Shown here piece after piece: positions 1 through 10,100 of a DNA stretch of 34,805 nt (position 1 is the stretch's first letter; each line of letters starts with the position of its first letter). The notes under the pieces were generated by a model. That model saw only the letters and a list, made by a program, of their open reading frames with translations. It searched no databases and was not told the DNA's origin. The DNA comes from CAMDBL01 sp964498125 (GTDB lineage Bacteria; Pseudomonadota; Alphaproteobacteria; Rhizobiales; Hyphomicrobiaceae). The stretch covers positions 1 through 34,805 of the forward strand of contig CAZCGE010000131.1 in NCBI GenBank assembly GCA_964498125.1. Direction: 5' to 3'. The translations under genes and the position numbers were made by a program.

Positions 1-89
1 GAACGCTCATCGCGAGATCCGCTCACGGCGGCCTTGGCGGCTCGCTTGAGGGCAGCTTCGACTTTGCCGATGTCCAGCTTCTTTTCCAT
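1..89 (-). CDS. Hypothetical small protein, N-terminus only
   Basis: A partial reading frame runs off the left edge. It starts with ATG at 89 and begins MEKKLDIGKV, followed by an Ala/Lys/Arg-rich amphipathic stretch; only 29 codons are visible. The start codon shares one base with the TGA of the preceding thiC-like remnant (TGATG), a usual sign of translational coupling on this strand. No family is recognised. It follows a DUF4258/DUF2283 pair in the same orientation, so it could be a third member of that module or the original downstream neighbour of the thiC fragment. Confidence 0.5.
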   Translation of the reverse strand, partial: MEKKLDIGKVEAALKRAAKAAVSGSRDER

Positions 90-250
90 CAGTCATCCCA
101 TGCTTCGACCATCTCGAAATCGCCTTCGAGCGTGATCCTCATGGAGCAGAAGTGGGCGACCTTGCGCACGTCCTTGGGCAGCGTCTCGTCGTTGTGCTGG
201 CGCGCGGTGCCGAGGTCGAGAGGTCGAACGGCGTCCTTGCTCCCCCTCAC
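89..250 (-). pseudogene. Decayed copy of the thiC 3' region (possible 53-codon ORF)
   Basis: About 90 bases (131-220) match the 3' part of the intact thiC at 838-950 with scattered substitutions. The frame reads ...ETLPKDVRKVAHFCSM-RITLEG, against ETLPKDAHKVAHFCSM...KIT in ThiC. A 24-base in-frame deletion between two short direct repeats (GAGCAGAA on the + strand) removed the second and third cysteines of the C-x2-C-x4-C iron-sulfur motif, so no ThiC function can remain. The frame is nevertheless open from a GTG at 250, which overlaps the DUF2283 stop as GTGA, to TGA at 91-89, which overlaps the next ATG. It may therefore still be translated as a 53-residue peptide. The left part (89-130) and right part (221-250) do not match thiC. 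It is best read as a remnant of a duplication or rearrangement. Confidence 0.65.
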
Positions 251-459
251 GCCACGCTCGGTACCTCGAAACTGAAGCGCTGCAAAGCCGTCGGGTCAGC
301 ACTTCTTTTCGAGGCGTCGAGGATCTCGATGCCGACGATACGCCCCTCGGCATCGTAGTCGACGACGATGCCGTCGGCGAGTTCCTCGCTGCCCTCGATC
401 GCGCGGTCGGTCAAGTTGACGTACACCGCGTCTGCCTTCTGATCCACCCTCACTCGCAT
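247..459 (-). CDS. DUF2283 domain protein
   Basis: This 70-residue protein begins MRVRVDQKADAVYVNL and contains the DUF2283 signature: a short beta-rich start, then GIVVDYDAEGRIVGIEILDASKR at about residues 29-51. DUF2283 proteins are small, of unproven function, and often encoded beside a DUF4258 or RelE/BrnT-like partner, as here. The gene overlaps the 3' end of the DUF4258 gene by 10 bases, and AGGAAG lies just upstream of the ATG at 459. An antitoxin-like or partner role is inferred from context only. The family call is firm; the function is unknown. Confidence 0.8.
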   Translation of the reverse strand: MRVRVDQKADAVYVNLTDRAIEGSEELADGIVVDYDAEGRIVGIEILDASKRSADPTALQRFSFEVPSVA

Positions 460-680
460 GGCTTCTTCCTATCGTAAAAAGCGGTGATGACGTACTCGGG
501 ATCGAGCACAGACACCACCACGCGCAGCATGGTTCGTCGACCTGGTAGGCACTTCAGGTAGGAGAGCCGGGTAGGCCCCGTCTCGGTTTCATCCGGGTTG
601 CGAATGGTTTCCTCGACATCCTCTTGCAAGATAGCCCGGCGCTCCATCTGAAACACGGCGTGCTCATCATACCGTATCAT
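450..680 (-). CDS. DUF4258 domain protein
   Basis: This 76-residue protein starts MIRYDEHAVFQMERRAILQEDVEETI. It contains the pattern typical of DUF4258: an H-A-x-x-Q-M-x-x-R helix, a central GPTRLSYLKCLPGRRTMLRVVV beta region, and a C-terminal YVITAFYDRK strand at about residues 63-72. The family resembles small RelE/BrnT-fold toxins, but no activity is established for it. The start lies 12 bases after the thiC stop and the 3' end overlaps the DUF2283 gene, so it would be co-transcribed with thiC and hence under the TPP riboswitch unless it has its own promoter. It is candidate toxin of a toxin-antitoxin-like pair by inference. Confidence 0.8.
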   Translation of the reverse strand: MIRYDEHAVFQMERRAILQEDVEETIRNPDETETGPTRLSYLKCLPGRRTMLRVVVSVLDPEYVITAFYDRKKPCE

Positions 681-692
681 GGGCTCGAGGAC

Positions 693-2678
<1,986 letters not shown>

Positions 2679-2770
2679 TGTCTCTCTCCCGGTCGTGTTC
2701 GCACGGCACACAGGCCGGCGAAGCCGCGGAATGGGGTGGCTGACGGGCAAGCGGCGATCAGGGCGAGTAC

Positions 2771-2872
2771 GATGTCCGTCCCTTCGCCGGCATGACCCGG
2801 ATCAGGTCCTAAGGGTGCTCGGCCGAACACAGGCCAATCTCAGCCGGCTGCCGCCGACGCCCCTCGGAACAT
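2771..2872 (-). promoter_or_regulatory. TPP riboswitch (THI element)
   Basis: Read on the minus strand, this leader contains the conserved TPP-aptamer blocks: GGGG near the 5' end, GGCTGAGA-like GGCTGAGATTGG (about 2848-2835), then ACCCTTAGGACCTGATCCGGGTCATGCCGGCGAAGGGA split over about 2817-2780. Thiamine pyrophosphate binding to this element turns down thiC in most Proteobacteria. The aptamer ends about 92 bases before the thiC start, leaving room for an expression platform that could hide the GGGAGAGAGA ribosome binding site. Exact ends of stem P1 are approximate. Confidence 0.92.
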
Positions 2873-2913
2873 GCCTAATGTGACGCCTTGGACGGGTGTT
2901 GGCAAGTGCGGTC

Positions 2914-2939
2914 GGGGTTAGACCCTTGGGTCTGACCCC
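2914..2939. repeat. Palindromic repeat (GGTCAGACC family)
   Basis: Arms GGGGTTAGACCC and GGGTCTGACCCC (one mismatch) surround a TT loop. It is the same family as the doublet in thiC and forms a second doublet with the copy at 3026-3051. It lies between the thiC riboswitch and the 3' end of the leftward phospholipase-like gene, so it could also end a transcript coming from that gene, but no T-run follows. Confidence 0.88.
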
Positions 2940-3025
2940 TCGAGGACACCAACCGCGCCACATCGACCACCAGCGCACCTGGTGGAGCAGCAACCGGCGG
3001 CCGTGGCAACGCCGCGTGCCGACAA

Positions 3026-3051
3026 GGTGTCAGACCCAAGGGTCTGACACC
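3026..3051. repeat. Palindromic repeat (GGTCAGACC family)
   Basis: Perfect 12-base arms GGTGTCAGACCC and GGGTCTGACACC surround an AA loop. It sits 6 bases after the stop of the leftward gene at 3058-4824 and pairs with the copy at 2914-2939, 86 bases away. The GGTGTC outer arm links the GGGGTC subtype in thiC with the GGTGTCTGACC subtype at 15714 and 21726. Confidence 0.88.
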
Positions 3052-3057
3052 GACCGG

Positions 3058-4824
3058 TTACGCCGCCTTGGCCTGGCGGGCGCTGTCGCACCAGGTCTTG
3101 ATGCGCGCGAGGTCGGGAGGCTTGCCGTCGCGCAGCACGTGCTGACCATCTGGCGTGGCGGCAAAGGTCAGGATTGCGGCGCACAGTGCTTCGGGCGTGG
3201 CCTTGGCGATGGCTTCCACGGAGCGGAAACCGGCGCCAACCAGCAGTTGGGCATGCGTGCCGCGCAGACCAGGCACGCGCATCACCAGGCGGGCCTGATC
3301 CTGCCAGTCGATGATGATTTGCGGCGTGATGTAGCGCGTCGCCACTTTGGCGGAGATTGCAGCCGGATCGGCGGCAAGAAAGTCGGCAACGGTCTTGATG
3401 CCATGCGGCGCAAAGCGAAGCGCGGTCTTCGGTCCGATCGATGGCGCCTTTTCCAGGTCGTCGGACGCCATAAGGTGAAAGGTGTCCCCGCCAGGACGAA
3501 GCGAGGGAACTGACGACGGGACCGGCGCGATTTTCGGCCAAACCGAAACGGGCGCCGGCATCGGCGCGACGGCAGCAGGCGGCTTGATGGCTATGGCCGA
3601 CGTGCTGGCCTGCACGGGGCTCGGCGCAGCCTTGGGCTGCACCGCGACAGGGGCTGCAGCCGGTGCGATGGGCGCCGGCGTCGTGTTGGCCATGAGTGGT
3701 GCATTGGCCTGCACCGGGCGCTGCGCAGTTGGCGTCACCGCAGGCTGCGACGGCGGCACGATGCCCAATTGCGACGCCAGCGTCTTCGGCGACATCAGCT
3801 TGGCGCCGGCGCGGGCCGGCGGCGGCTTGGCGGTCACAGCCGGCTTGCGGGCCGCCGCTCTTGCAGCCGCCTTGGTGATGAGGCGCGTGCGCTGCTGCTG
3901 CACGGCGGCGGCCTGCCGGTCGAGCACTTCGGCGCGGTGCAGATCGCGCACGATACGGTCATCGGCGGGCAGGTTCTGCTCGACGCGGCCGGTGGTCATC
4001 AGCTCGTCGTACATGCGCTCGACGAGACGGCGATCCGCCGCGTCCGCCAGCTTGCGCGTGATCCATTTGACCGGCACTTTGAGCGTCGCCACCACCATGT
4101 CGCCGGTCAGGTTGACGTTGGGCGGCGTGGCTCGTGCCTCGGCGAAGGCGCGGTCGAGAATGGCCGCATACGAGCGGGCGGCGTAGACCAGGAGATCAGC
4201 AATCGCTCCCTTGGCGATCGCATCGAGCCCGGTGGGCGGGTCTATGACGCCGCGATGGATGTCGTAGTGGGCGATCAGCCGCTCGTAATGCGAGTTGGCG
4301 ATCTCAGCCCCCCGGCACACCAGATCGCGCAGCCAGCCGGCTTTTGGCCCGACGACCACCTCGACTGCCGGCGTGCCAGTCTCGCCGATCGCCTTCAACT
4401 CGTCGTAGGATTTACTGATGCTCCATTCGACGGCGCGGTGGATGTTGTTTTCGGCCTCCGACTGCGCGGTGTGAAACGGCTGCAGCGGATCGGTCACGTA
4501 GTGAGAGAGGATGCCGGCGGCATAGACCGCCTCGCTCCAGCGCTGATGGGTCAGCGCCACGACCAATTGGCCGTACCAGCTCTCGGCCTTGTCGACGGCG
4601 CCACCCCAGTAGCCGTCGCGCACGTGCAGCACGTGGTTCCTGAAATCCTTGAACTGGGTGTCGGGCGCCTTGGCGCCGTCCAGGTAGATCTCGACGTGCT
4701 CCAGGAACAGCCGCCGCCAGCGCTCGGCCTCGGGCGAATTGAGATGGCGCAAGGCATCGAGCGCCAATTTGTGGTGGGTGCCATTAGCGTGGGCGGCGTA
4801 AACGACGCGATAAAGTAGGCTCAT
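3058..4824 (-). CDS. Zinc-phospholipase C-like / DUF4332 fusion protein
   Basis: This 588-residue protein has three parts. Residues 1 to about 270 look like the zinc-dependent phospholipase C / S1-P1 nuclease fold: HH near residue 17, HVEIYLDGAKAPD, FRNHVLHV, and the paired metal motif GILSHYVTDPLQPFHTAQSE...NNIHRAVE at about 105-135. Residues about 300-435 are a Pro/Ala-rich low-complexity linker. Residues about 445-588 match DUF4332, a helix-hairpin-helix-like domain (DLEKAPSIGPKTALRFAPHGIKTVADFL). No signal peptide is visible, so it probably acts in the cytoplasm. Substrate is unknown: the fold cuts phospholipids or single-stranded nucleic acids, and the DUF4332 part could bind DNA. GAGGGG precedes the ATG at 4824. 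It is not in an operon with its neighbours. Confidence 0.75.
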   Translation of the reverse strand: MSLLYRVVYAAHANGTHHKLALDALRHLNSPEAERWRRLFLEHVEIYLDGAKAPDTQFKDFRNHVLHVRDGYWGGAVDKAESWYGQLVVALTHQRWSEAVYAAGILSHYVTDPLQPFHTAQSEAENNIHRAVEWSISKSYDELKAIGETGTPAVEVVVGPKAGWLRDLVCRGAEIANSHYERLIAHYDIHRGVIDPPTGLDAIAKGAIADLLVYAARSYAAILDRAFAEARATPPNVNLTGDMVVATLKVPVKWITRKLADAADRRLVERMYDELMTTGRVEQNLPADDRIVRDLHRAEVLDRQAAAVQQQRTRLITKAAARAAARKPAVTAKPPPARAGAKLMSPKTLASQLGIVPPSQPAVTPTAQRPVQANAPLMANTTPAPIAPAAAPVAVQPKAAPSPVQASTSAIAIKPPAAVAPMPAPVSVWPKIAPVPSSVPSLRPGGDTFHLMASDDLEKAPSIGPKTALRFAPHGIKTVADFLAADPAAISAKVATRYITPQIIIDWQDQARLVMRVPGLRGTHAQLLVGAGFRSVEAIAKATPEALCAAILTFAATPDGQHVLRDGKPPDLARIKTWCDSARQAKAA

Positions 4825-5035
4825 GCGCGGCCCCTCGTCCTTTGCAAGCTGTCACCGGCAAGCGGTACCTGGCGGTGACATAATGCGAGTCGCGAACGCG
4901 GCGAGAGCGCCGAAGCCAAACAGACGGTGCAAATCTTGTCGGCAGCCTGCCGCGGGCCTATGTTTGGGTCACGTCAGGCGCCTGCGGATGAGCAACATCG
5001 GGGTCCATCGCGGGCACAACAGGAAAGGTGGCGAT

Positions 5036-5518
5036 ATGCAGCGGTTTTTCAGCATCTCGGGCAGCGTCGTGGCTTTGGCGGTGGTGATGGGAGGCGGGGT
5101 CCAAGCACAGGGCCAAGCCCGCGTCGAGGCCGGTGTGTTGTCGTGCCAGGTCGCCGGCGGCACGGGCTTTGTCTTCGGCTCGACGAAAGATCTCAGTTGC
5201 ACCTTCAAGCGGCAGGGCGCCGATGAGGTTTATACTGGCACCATCTCCAAGTACGGCATCGACATCGGCCAGACCAACACGTCGACCATCACCTGGGCCG
5301 TGCTGGCGCCAACATCCAACATTGCAGCTGGATCGCTGGCAGGGACCTATGGTGGCATTTCCGGTGAGGCGACGGTGGGTGTCGGCGTCGGCGCCAATGC
5401 GCTGGTCGGCGGCTCGGCGCGCTCGCTGGTCCTGCAGCCGCTCAGCGTGCAGACGCAACAGGGCCTCAACATCGCCGCCGGCATCGCCGGTCTGACGCTG
5501 AAGGCGCGCGCGCGGTAG
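5036..5518 (+). CDS. Secreted DUF992 domain protein
   Basis: This 160-residue protein starts MQRFFSISGSVVALAVVMGG, a signal peptide with likely cleavage after VQAQG near residue 26. The mature part matches DUF992, a small periplasmic family of Alphaproteobacteria of unknown function: GVLSCQVAGGTGFVFGSTKDLSCTF early on, GxYTGTISKYGIDIG in the middle, GVGVGANALVGG near the end. The two Cys in LSCQV and LSCTF probably form a disulfide. The ATG at 5036 is preferred over an upstream in-frame ATG because AGGAAAGG precedes it and it opens exactly at a signal peptide. It is divergent from the phospholipase-like gene and convergent with panE, 21 bases away. Confidence 0.85.
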   Translation: MQRFFSISGSVVALAVVMGGGVQAQGQARVEAGVLSCQVAGGTGFVFGSTKDLSCTFKRQGADEVYTGTISKYGIDIGQTNTSTITWAVLAPTSNIAAGSLAGTYGGISGEATVGVGVGANALVGGSARSLVLQPLSVQTQQGLNIAAGIAGLTLKARAR

Positions 5519-5539
5519 CCGGCGCAGCGCGAACTATTT

Positions 5540-6478
5540 CTACGCCCGCCCCGCTTTGCGCCGCTCCTCGTAGGCCTTGAGGTGCGTGTAGGCCACCTGA
5601 TGCAGGCCGGCCTCGATGCCGTATTGACGGGCCTTCTCCAGCATGAAGCCGACGATGTGGTCGGCTTCCACCGGTCCCTTGCGCTCCAGGTCGCGCAGCA
5701 TGGAGGCGGTGAAATCGTTGTCCGGGTCGGAGAAGATCTTGCGGTAGTTGGCCAGCAGCTTGTCGTCGACGGCGTACCCGGCCGCCTTGGCGATGGCGCC
5801 GTTACACTCCAGCATGGTCAGCCCCAGCTCCCTGCCGCCGGGCGCGCGCACGATCTCGCCGATGTTGGCGCGCATCATGCAGGTCATGCCGGCCAGCGTC
5901 GCCAGCAGCACGAGTTTGTCCCACATCTTCTGCAGGATGTTGGGCGCCGCCGTCGCCAGCACGCTTTCGCCGCAGGCGTCGAAGGCGGCCTTCAGCGCCG
6001 TGACGCGTTCCGACAGGCCGCCGTCCTGCTCGCCGAAATTGACCGATCGCCAGTCGTTGAAGTGCTGCAGCAGGCCATCAGGCAGCATGGCGATGTGGAT
6101 CGAAGCCATGCCGCCGAGCACACGCTCGCGGCCGAAGGTGGCGTTGAGGATCGCCAGGTGCGGAAGACCATTGAGCAGCGGCAGCACGGCCGTCTTGGGG
6201 CCGACTGCAGGCGTGATGGCGGCAATCGCCGAGTCGAGGTCATAGGCCTTCGACGTCAGCAAGACGAGGTCGTAACTTCCCGGCGGTCCCGGCTCGAGAA
6301 CGGCCTTCACTTGCAAGGTGGCTTTGCCGAACATGCTCTCGATCCTCAGCCCATCGCGGTCGAGCTGCGCCTTGCGCCCCGGCCGCACCAGGAACGTCAC
6401 CTCCGCGGCCTTGGCCTCCACCAGCCGGCCGCCGAAATAGCCGCCGGTCGCGCCGGCGCCGAGGCAGAGGATTTTCAT
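5540..6478 (-). CDS. 2-dehydropantoate 2-reductase family protein (PanE/ApbA)
   Basis: This 312-residue protein begins MKILCLGAGATGGYFGGRL, the NADP-binding G-x-G-x-x-G Rossmann motif of the ketopantoate reductase family. The C-terminal helical domain has WDKLVLLATLAGMTCMMRANIGEIVRAPGG, which includes the usual catalytic Lys, and a terminal DHIVGFMLEKARQYGIEAGLHQVAYTHLKAYE block. PanE reduces 2-dehydropantoate to pantoate for coenzyme A synthesis, but many genomes carry several paralogues that act on other 2-keto acids, and no pantothenate gene is nearby, so the substrate is open. The ATG at 6478 matches the family start, with GGGAGACC upstream. Convergent with the DUF992 gene. Confidence 0.88.
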   Translation of the reverse strand: MKILCLGAGATGGYFGGRLVEAKAAEVTFLVRPGRKAQLDRDGLRIESMFGKATLQVKAVLEPGPPGSYDLVLLTSKAYDLDSAIAAITPAVGPKTAVLPLLNGLPHLAILNATFGRERVLGGMASIHIAMLPDGLLQHFNDWRSVNFGEQDGGLSERVTALKAAFDACGESVLATAAPNILQKMWDKLVLLATLAGMTCMMRANIGEIVRAPGGRELGLTMLECNGAIAKAAGYAVDDKLLANYRKIFSDPDNDFTASMLRDLERKGPVEADHIVGFMLEKARQYGIEAGLHQVAYTHLKAYEERRKAGRA

Positions 6479-6555
6479 GGGTGGCGGTCTCCCGAGAAGG
6501 TTGCGGTTTGCGCGGGAAACTACAGGGCGGGCGAGGGCGCGGCAATGGTGTCGGG

Positions 6556-6655
6556 CCGTAGGGTGCAATAGCGCAGCGCAGCGGAGCGTATTGCACCGAC
6601 GGTGGTGCGACTGTGGTCGTGGCGGTGCAATACGCTGCGCTATTGCACCCTACGG
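6556..6655. repeat. REP/MITE-like 100-base palindromic element
   Basis: Two perfect 23-base inverted arms (6556-6578 and 6633-6655) begin with CCGTAGGGTGCAATAGCG on the outside. Inside each half is a smaller dyad, GGTGCAATA with TATTGCACC, so the element is two hairpins back to back. It fills the gap between the panE start and the trxA terminator. The GTAGGGTGCAATAGCG-type sequence is of the kind widely dispersed in proteobacterial genomes. It carries no coding potential and is unrelated to the GGTCAGACC family. Confidence 0.88.
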
Positions 6656-6670
6656 AACTTCGCCTCTTCC

Positions 6671-6705
6671 AAAAACACCACGGGCCCCGAATCGCTTCGG
6701 AGCCC
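6671..6705 (-). terminator. Intrinsic terminator of trxA
   Basis: On the minus strand a strong hairpin GGGCTCCGAA-GCGA-TTCGGGGCCC (6705-6682, one mismatch) is followed by GTGGTG and then TTTTT (6675-6671). It lies about 30 bases after the trxA stop and would end the leftward addB-addA-trxA transcript before it reaches panE. Confidence 0.85.
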
Positions 6706-6736
6706 GCTGGATTATCGCAAAATCATCGGCCGTGGC

Positions 6737-7063
6737 TCAGACCGTGACCGCTCCCTTGATCCAGGCTTCGAGCTTGGTCTTCTGCACCAGGGCGCCGACG
6801 TGCTGGCCGACCGGCTTGCCGCCATGGAACAGCATCAAGGTCGGCATGGAGCGGATGGCGTACTCGCCGGTGATCTTCGGGTTCTGGTCGACGTCGAGCT
6901 TGACCACCTTGACCTTGCCGGCCATCTCGGTGGCAATCTGCTCGAGCGCGGGCGCCATGGCCTTGCACGGCCCGCACCACTCCGCGAAGAAGTCGACGAG
7001 CACCGGCTCGGTCGACTTCAGGACCTCCGCCTCGAAGGTCTGGTCGGATACGGACTTGGTCAT
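6737..7063 (-). CDS. trxA: Thioredoxin
   Basis: This 108-residue protein has the canonical thioredoxin layout: FFAEWCGPCKAMAP with the WCGPC active site near residues 30-34, KLDVDQNP, and the cis-proline loop IRSMPTLMLFHGG. It is a general cytoplasmic disulfide reductase for ribonucleotide reductase, methionine sulfoxide reductase and others. The ATG at 7063 is chosen because AGGAG lies about 9 bases upstream; a TTG two codons earlier is less likely. It follows addA by 55 bases in the same direction, the usual order in Hyphomicrobiales, and a strong terminator follows. Confidence 0.97.
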   Translation of the reverse strand: MTKSVSDQTFEAEVLKSTEPVLVDFFAEWCGPCKAMAPALEQIATEMAGKVKVVKLDVDQNPKITGEYAIRSMPTLMLFHGGKPVGQHVGALVQKTKLEAWIKGAVTV

Positions 7064-7118
7064 GATCAATCTCCTGATTCGCCCAGCTCAGAGGGCTGAG
7101 AAGCAAAGTCGCCGTTAC

Positions 7119-10100
7119 TTAGGGAGCCAGCGTGGCAGCGTCAAGCCGCGCTGGGTGCATATCCCACAAGCGTGATTGGCGCAGATCGAGCACCTCGACC
7201 GGTATCGGCATCAGGCTGGGGCTCTCGGTCCATAGGATGGCGGCGCGCACCGCGCTGTCGGGATAAATGTGCTGAAGGGCTAGCCGGTACGCCGCCAACT
7301 GGTAGAGATAAGCTTCTGCAACCTCGCTGGCGCGGGCGGGCGGCGGCCGGTTCGTCTTGTAGTCGATGATCAGCACGTCCTTGCCGATGCGAACAAGACG
7401 ATCGATCAGTCCTGTGATGAACAGTTCTGGCGAGCGGCCGTCGGGGCTTGGAATGCGGGCTGCGATCGGCACCTCGGCCCGCGATTGGGGCCCGAACAGC
7501 GCCCGCAGATCGGCTGAGTCGAGAACCGCCAGCGTCTCCGTGACGATGCTGGCGCGCTGGCGAGCCGACAGGCTTGGGCCGCGCGTGGCGACGAAGGCCT
7601 CGGCGGCGCGGCGCCAGGCGTCGGCGGCAAACGCCGGCAGGTGCTCGAGCAGGGCGTGCGTGAGGGTGCCGCGCAGGAAGCGGTTGTCGCTCATTTGCAC
7701 CAGTGGTGACAGCTCCGCCGGTGGGCGATCGGCGCGATCGGCACGCACCGTGGCGGACTCGGTCGGCTCGCCCTCGGTATCGACCTCATAGGGCACGAAG
7801 CGGGAGGGCGCGACCGGGACCGCCAGATGCGGCTCGCTCGGCGCCCTGCGCAGTGCCCAATCGGGCAACGGCACGGCGCGCTCGTTGTCGGCCATCTCTG
7901 GCCTGGCTTTTTCGGGCGGGGCGGCTTGGGCTGCCACGTGCCGCAACACCTGGTCGCCGTTGCTGCATTGGGCTGGCGCCACCAGCTCCGCCATGCCCTG
8001 CGTTATCACATCATACCAGCAGCCTTTGGCGCGGCCTTTCTTGCCTTCGAAGCCGGCAATGTAGAGCCGGTCGCGGGCGCGCGTCATGGCGACATACAGC
8101 AGGCGATTGTGCTCGGCGATCTCGCGTTCCGCGCGCGCGCTACGCGCCGTCTTGACGACGTCCAGGTTTTTCATGCCCTTCACCGGCCAGATGAACGGTG
8201 GCGGCACGCCGGATGGCCGCTGCATGTCATGCAACGTCAGCAGCTCGCCGCCGACGCGGCCGGCCGGCGCCGCGCACGTGTCGGGCAGGAACACGATCGG
8301 CGCCTCGAGACCCTTGGCGCCGTGCACGGTCATGATGCGCACTTCGTCGCGGCCGTGCTCCATGTCGCGCTTGATCTCGCGCTCGCTGCGCCGCAGCCAG
8401 TCGAGGAAGCCGACCAAGGAGGGCGGTTCGCGCTCGTCGTAGGCCAGCGCCAGGTTGAGGAACTCGTCGATCGGATCGGCAGCCTCCGGCCCGAGCCGGG
8501 CGAGCAGCTTCTTGCGTCCGCCATCACGGTCGAGAAGGGCGGCAAAAAACTCGTAGGGCGGACTGAGATCGGCTCGGCGGCGCCACTGCTTCAACAGCTC
8601 GGCGGCGGCTTGCCAGCGCGGATCACGCGGGGCGGCATCGAGTACGGCGGACCACAGCGCACCGCGCCGCTCGGGGGCAATGGCGGTCAGGTCGTCGTCA
8701 TCGAGCCCGATCAACGGCGACTTGAGCACGGCGGCGAGCGCCAGGTCGTCCTCGGGCAGCACCAGGAAATGGCCGAGCGCCACCAGGTCCTCGACGGCAA
8801 TCTGCTCGGTCGTGCGGATGCGGTCGGCGCCGGCGACTGGGATGCCCTTGGCCTTCAAAGCCGCGACCATCCGCGGTGCGAAGGGCCGGCGGGCGCGCAC
8901 AAGAACGAGAATGTCGCCGGCGCGCACCGTGCGGTCCTGTGACGGCAGGCGCTCGCCATTGTCCAGCCAGTGCTTGATCGTGCGCGCCACACGCTCGGCC
9001 AATCGAGCCGCGGGGGTGGTGACCCGCGACTCTTCGAGCGGCGACCAGGGTTCGCTGGCCACGGCCTCATCCCATTTTTCGGTTTGCCATATCTCGACGA
9101 AACCGGCCTGCCCCGCGCGGTTGGCGCTGTGGCGGATCGGCAGACCGCCGTCGCCGACGCCCGGCGTCCTGGTCTGATCGGCAAAGACGCGGTCGACCGC
9201 CTCCAGCAATGGCGCAACCGTGCGGAAGGACAGCGTCAGCGGCAGTTTGGCGAATGGCTGGCCCGCGTGCTGCGCCATCTCGGCGAACAACCGCCCCATG
9301 GCGGCGAACTTCTCGGGTGCGGCGCCCTGGAAGGAGTAGATCGACTGTTTCTCGTCCCCCACGCCGAACACGGTGCGCACCGTTTCGCTTTGTCCGGTGC
9401 CAGCGTAGAACTCGCGCGCCAGGGCTTCGATGATGCCCCATTGCGGCGGACTGGTATCCTGGGACTCGTCGACCAGGATGTGATCGAGGCCGCCATCGAG
9501 CTTGTAGAGCACCCATTCGGTGGCTTCAGATGTGCGCAGCAGGCCTGCCGTGCGCGTGATCAGGTCGTCGAAATCGAGGCCGGCGCGGCGGGCCTTGGCG
9601 GCCGTGTAGTGGTCGAGCACGGCATCAGCGAGCCGCGTCAGGGCGATCGTCGCGGCGACGAGGTCGAGCGCGCGCAGCTCGGCGTCGAGGGCGACGAAAC
9701 GGTCCTGGGCACGAATGAGCAGCGCCTCGGTGCCAGGATGCGCTTTTTCGGTCGGCTTGGTGACGAGGCTTTTGCGTGGCTCGCCCTTGTCGGTCAGCAG
9801 CAGATCACCGAGCGCCTCGCAGCGCAGTGAGGGAGCCGATGCGGCGACAACGCGACCAACGGCGTCGGCAGCCTTGCGGTCGTTGGCCGAGCCTTGCGTC
9901 AGCACCTCGCCGAGGCGTGTCAGCTCTGTGTCCGAGAGCAGGCCCGCCATCTCCGCTTCGAGCGCGGTCCGGTTTGCCGACGCGCGCACACCCAAAGCGG
10001 CTTTGAGCAGATCCTCCGCGGCGGCGAGCGGATCATCCGCTTGCGTATCGTCGAGGCGATGCGCGGCTGCGATCCAGTCGCGATGTGTCAGCGCTTGTCG

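Noticed and set aside
93..353. 86-codon open frame on the minus strand
   Set aside because: Its product is Arg/Ser-rich and unrelated to any family; it overlaps DUF2283 and the thiC-like remnant, whose frames are the ones with recognisable homology.
3769..4818. Long open frame on the + strand (349 codons) opposite the phospholipase-like gene
   Set aside because: It is an antisense shadow of a GC-rich gene; its product is Arg/His/Gly-rich without any recognised domain, while the minus-strand frame shows clear domains. The same applies to other long + strand frames opposite divL, addB, chvG and ahcY.
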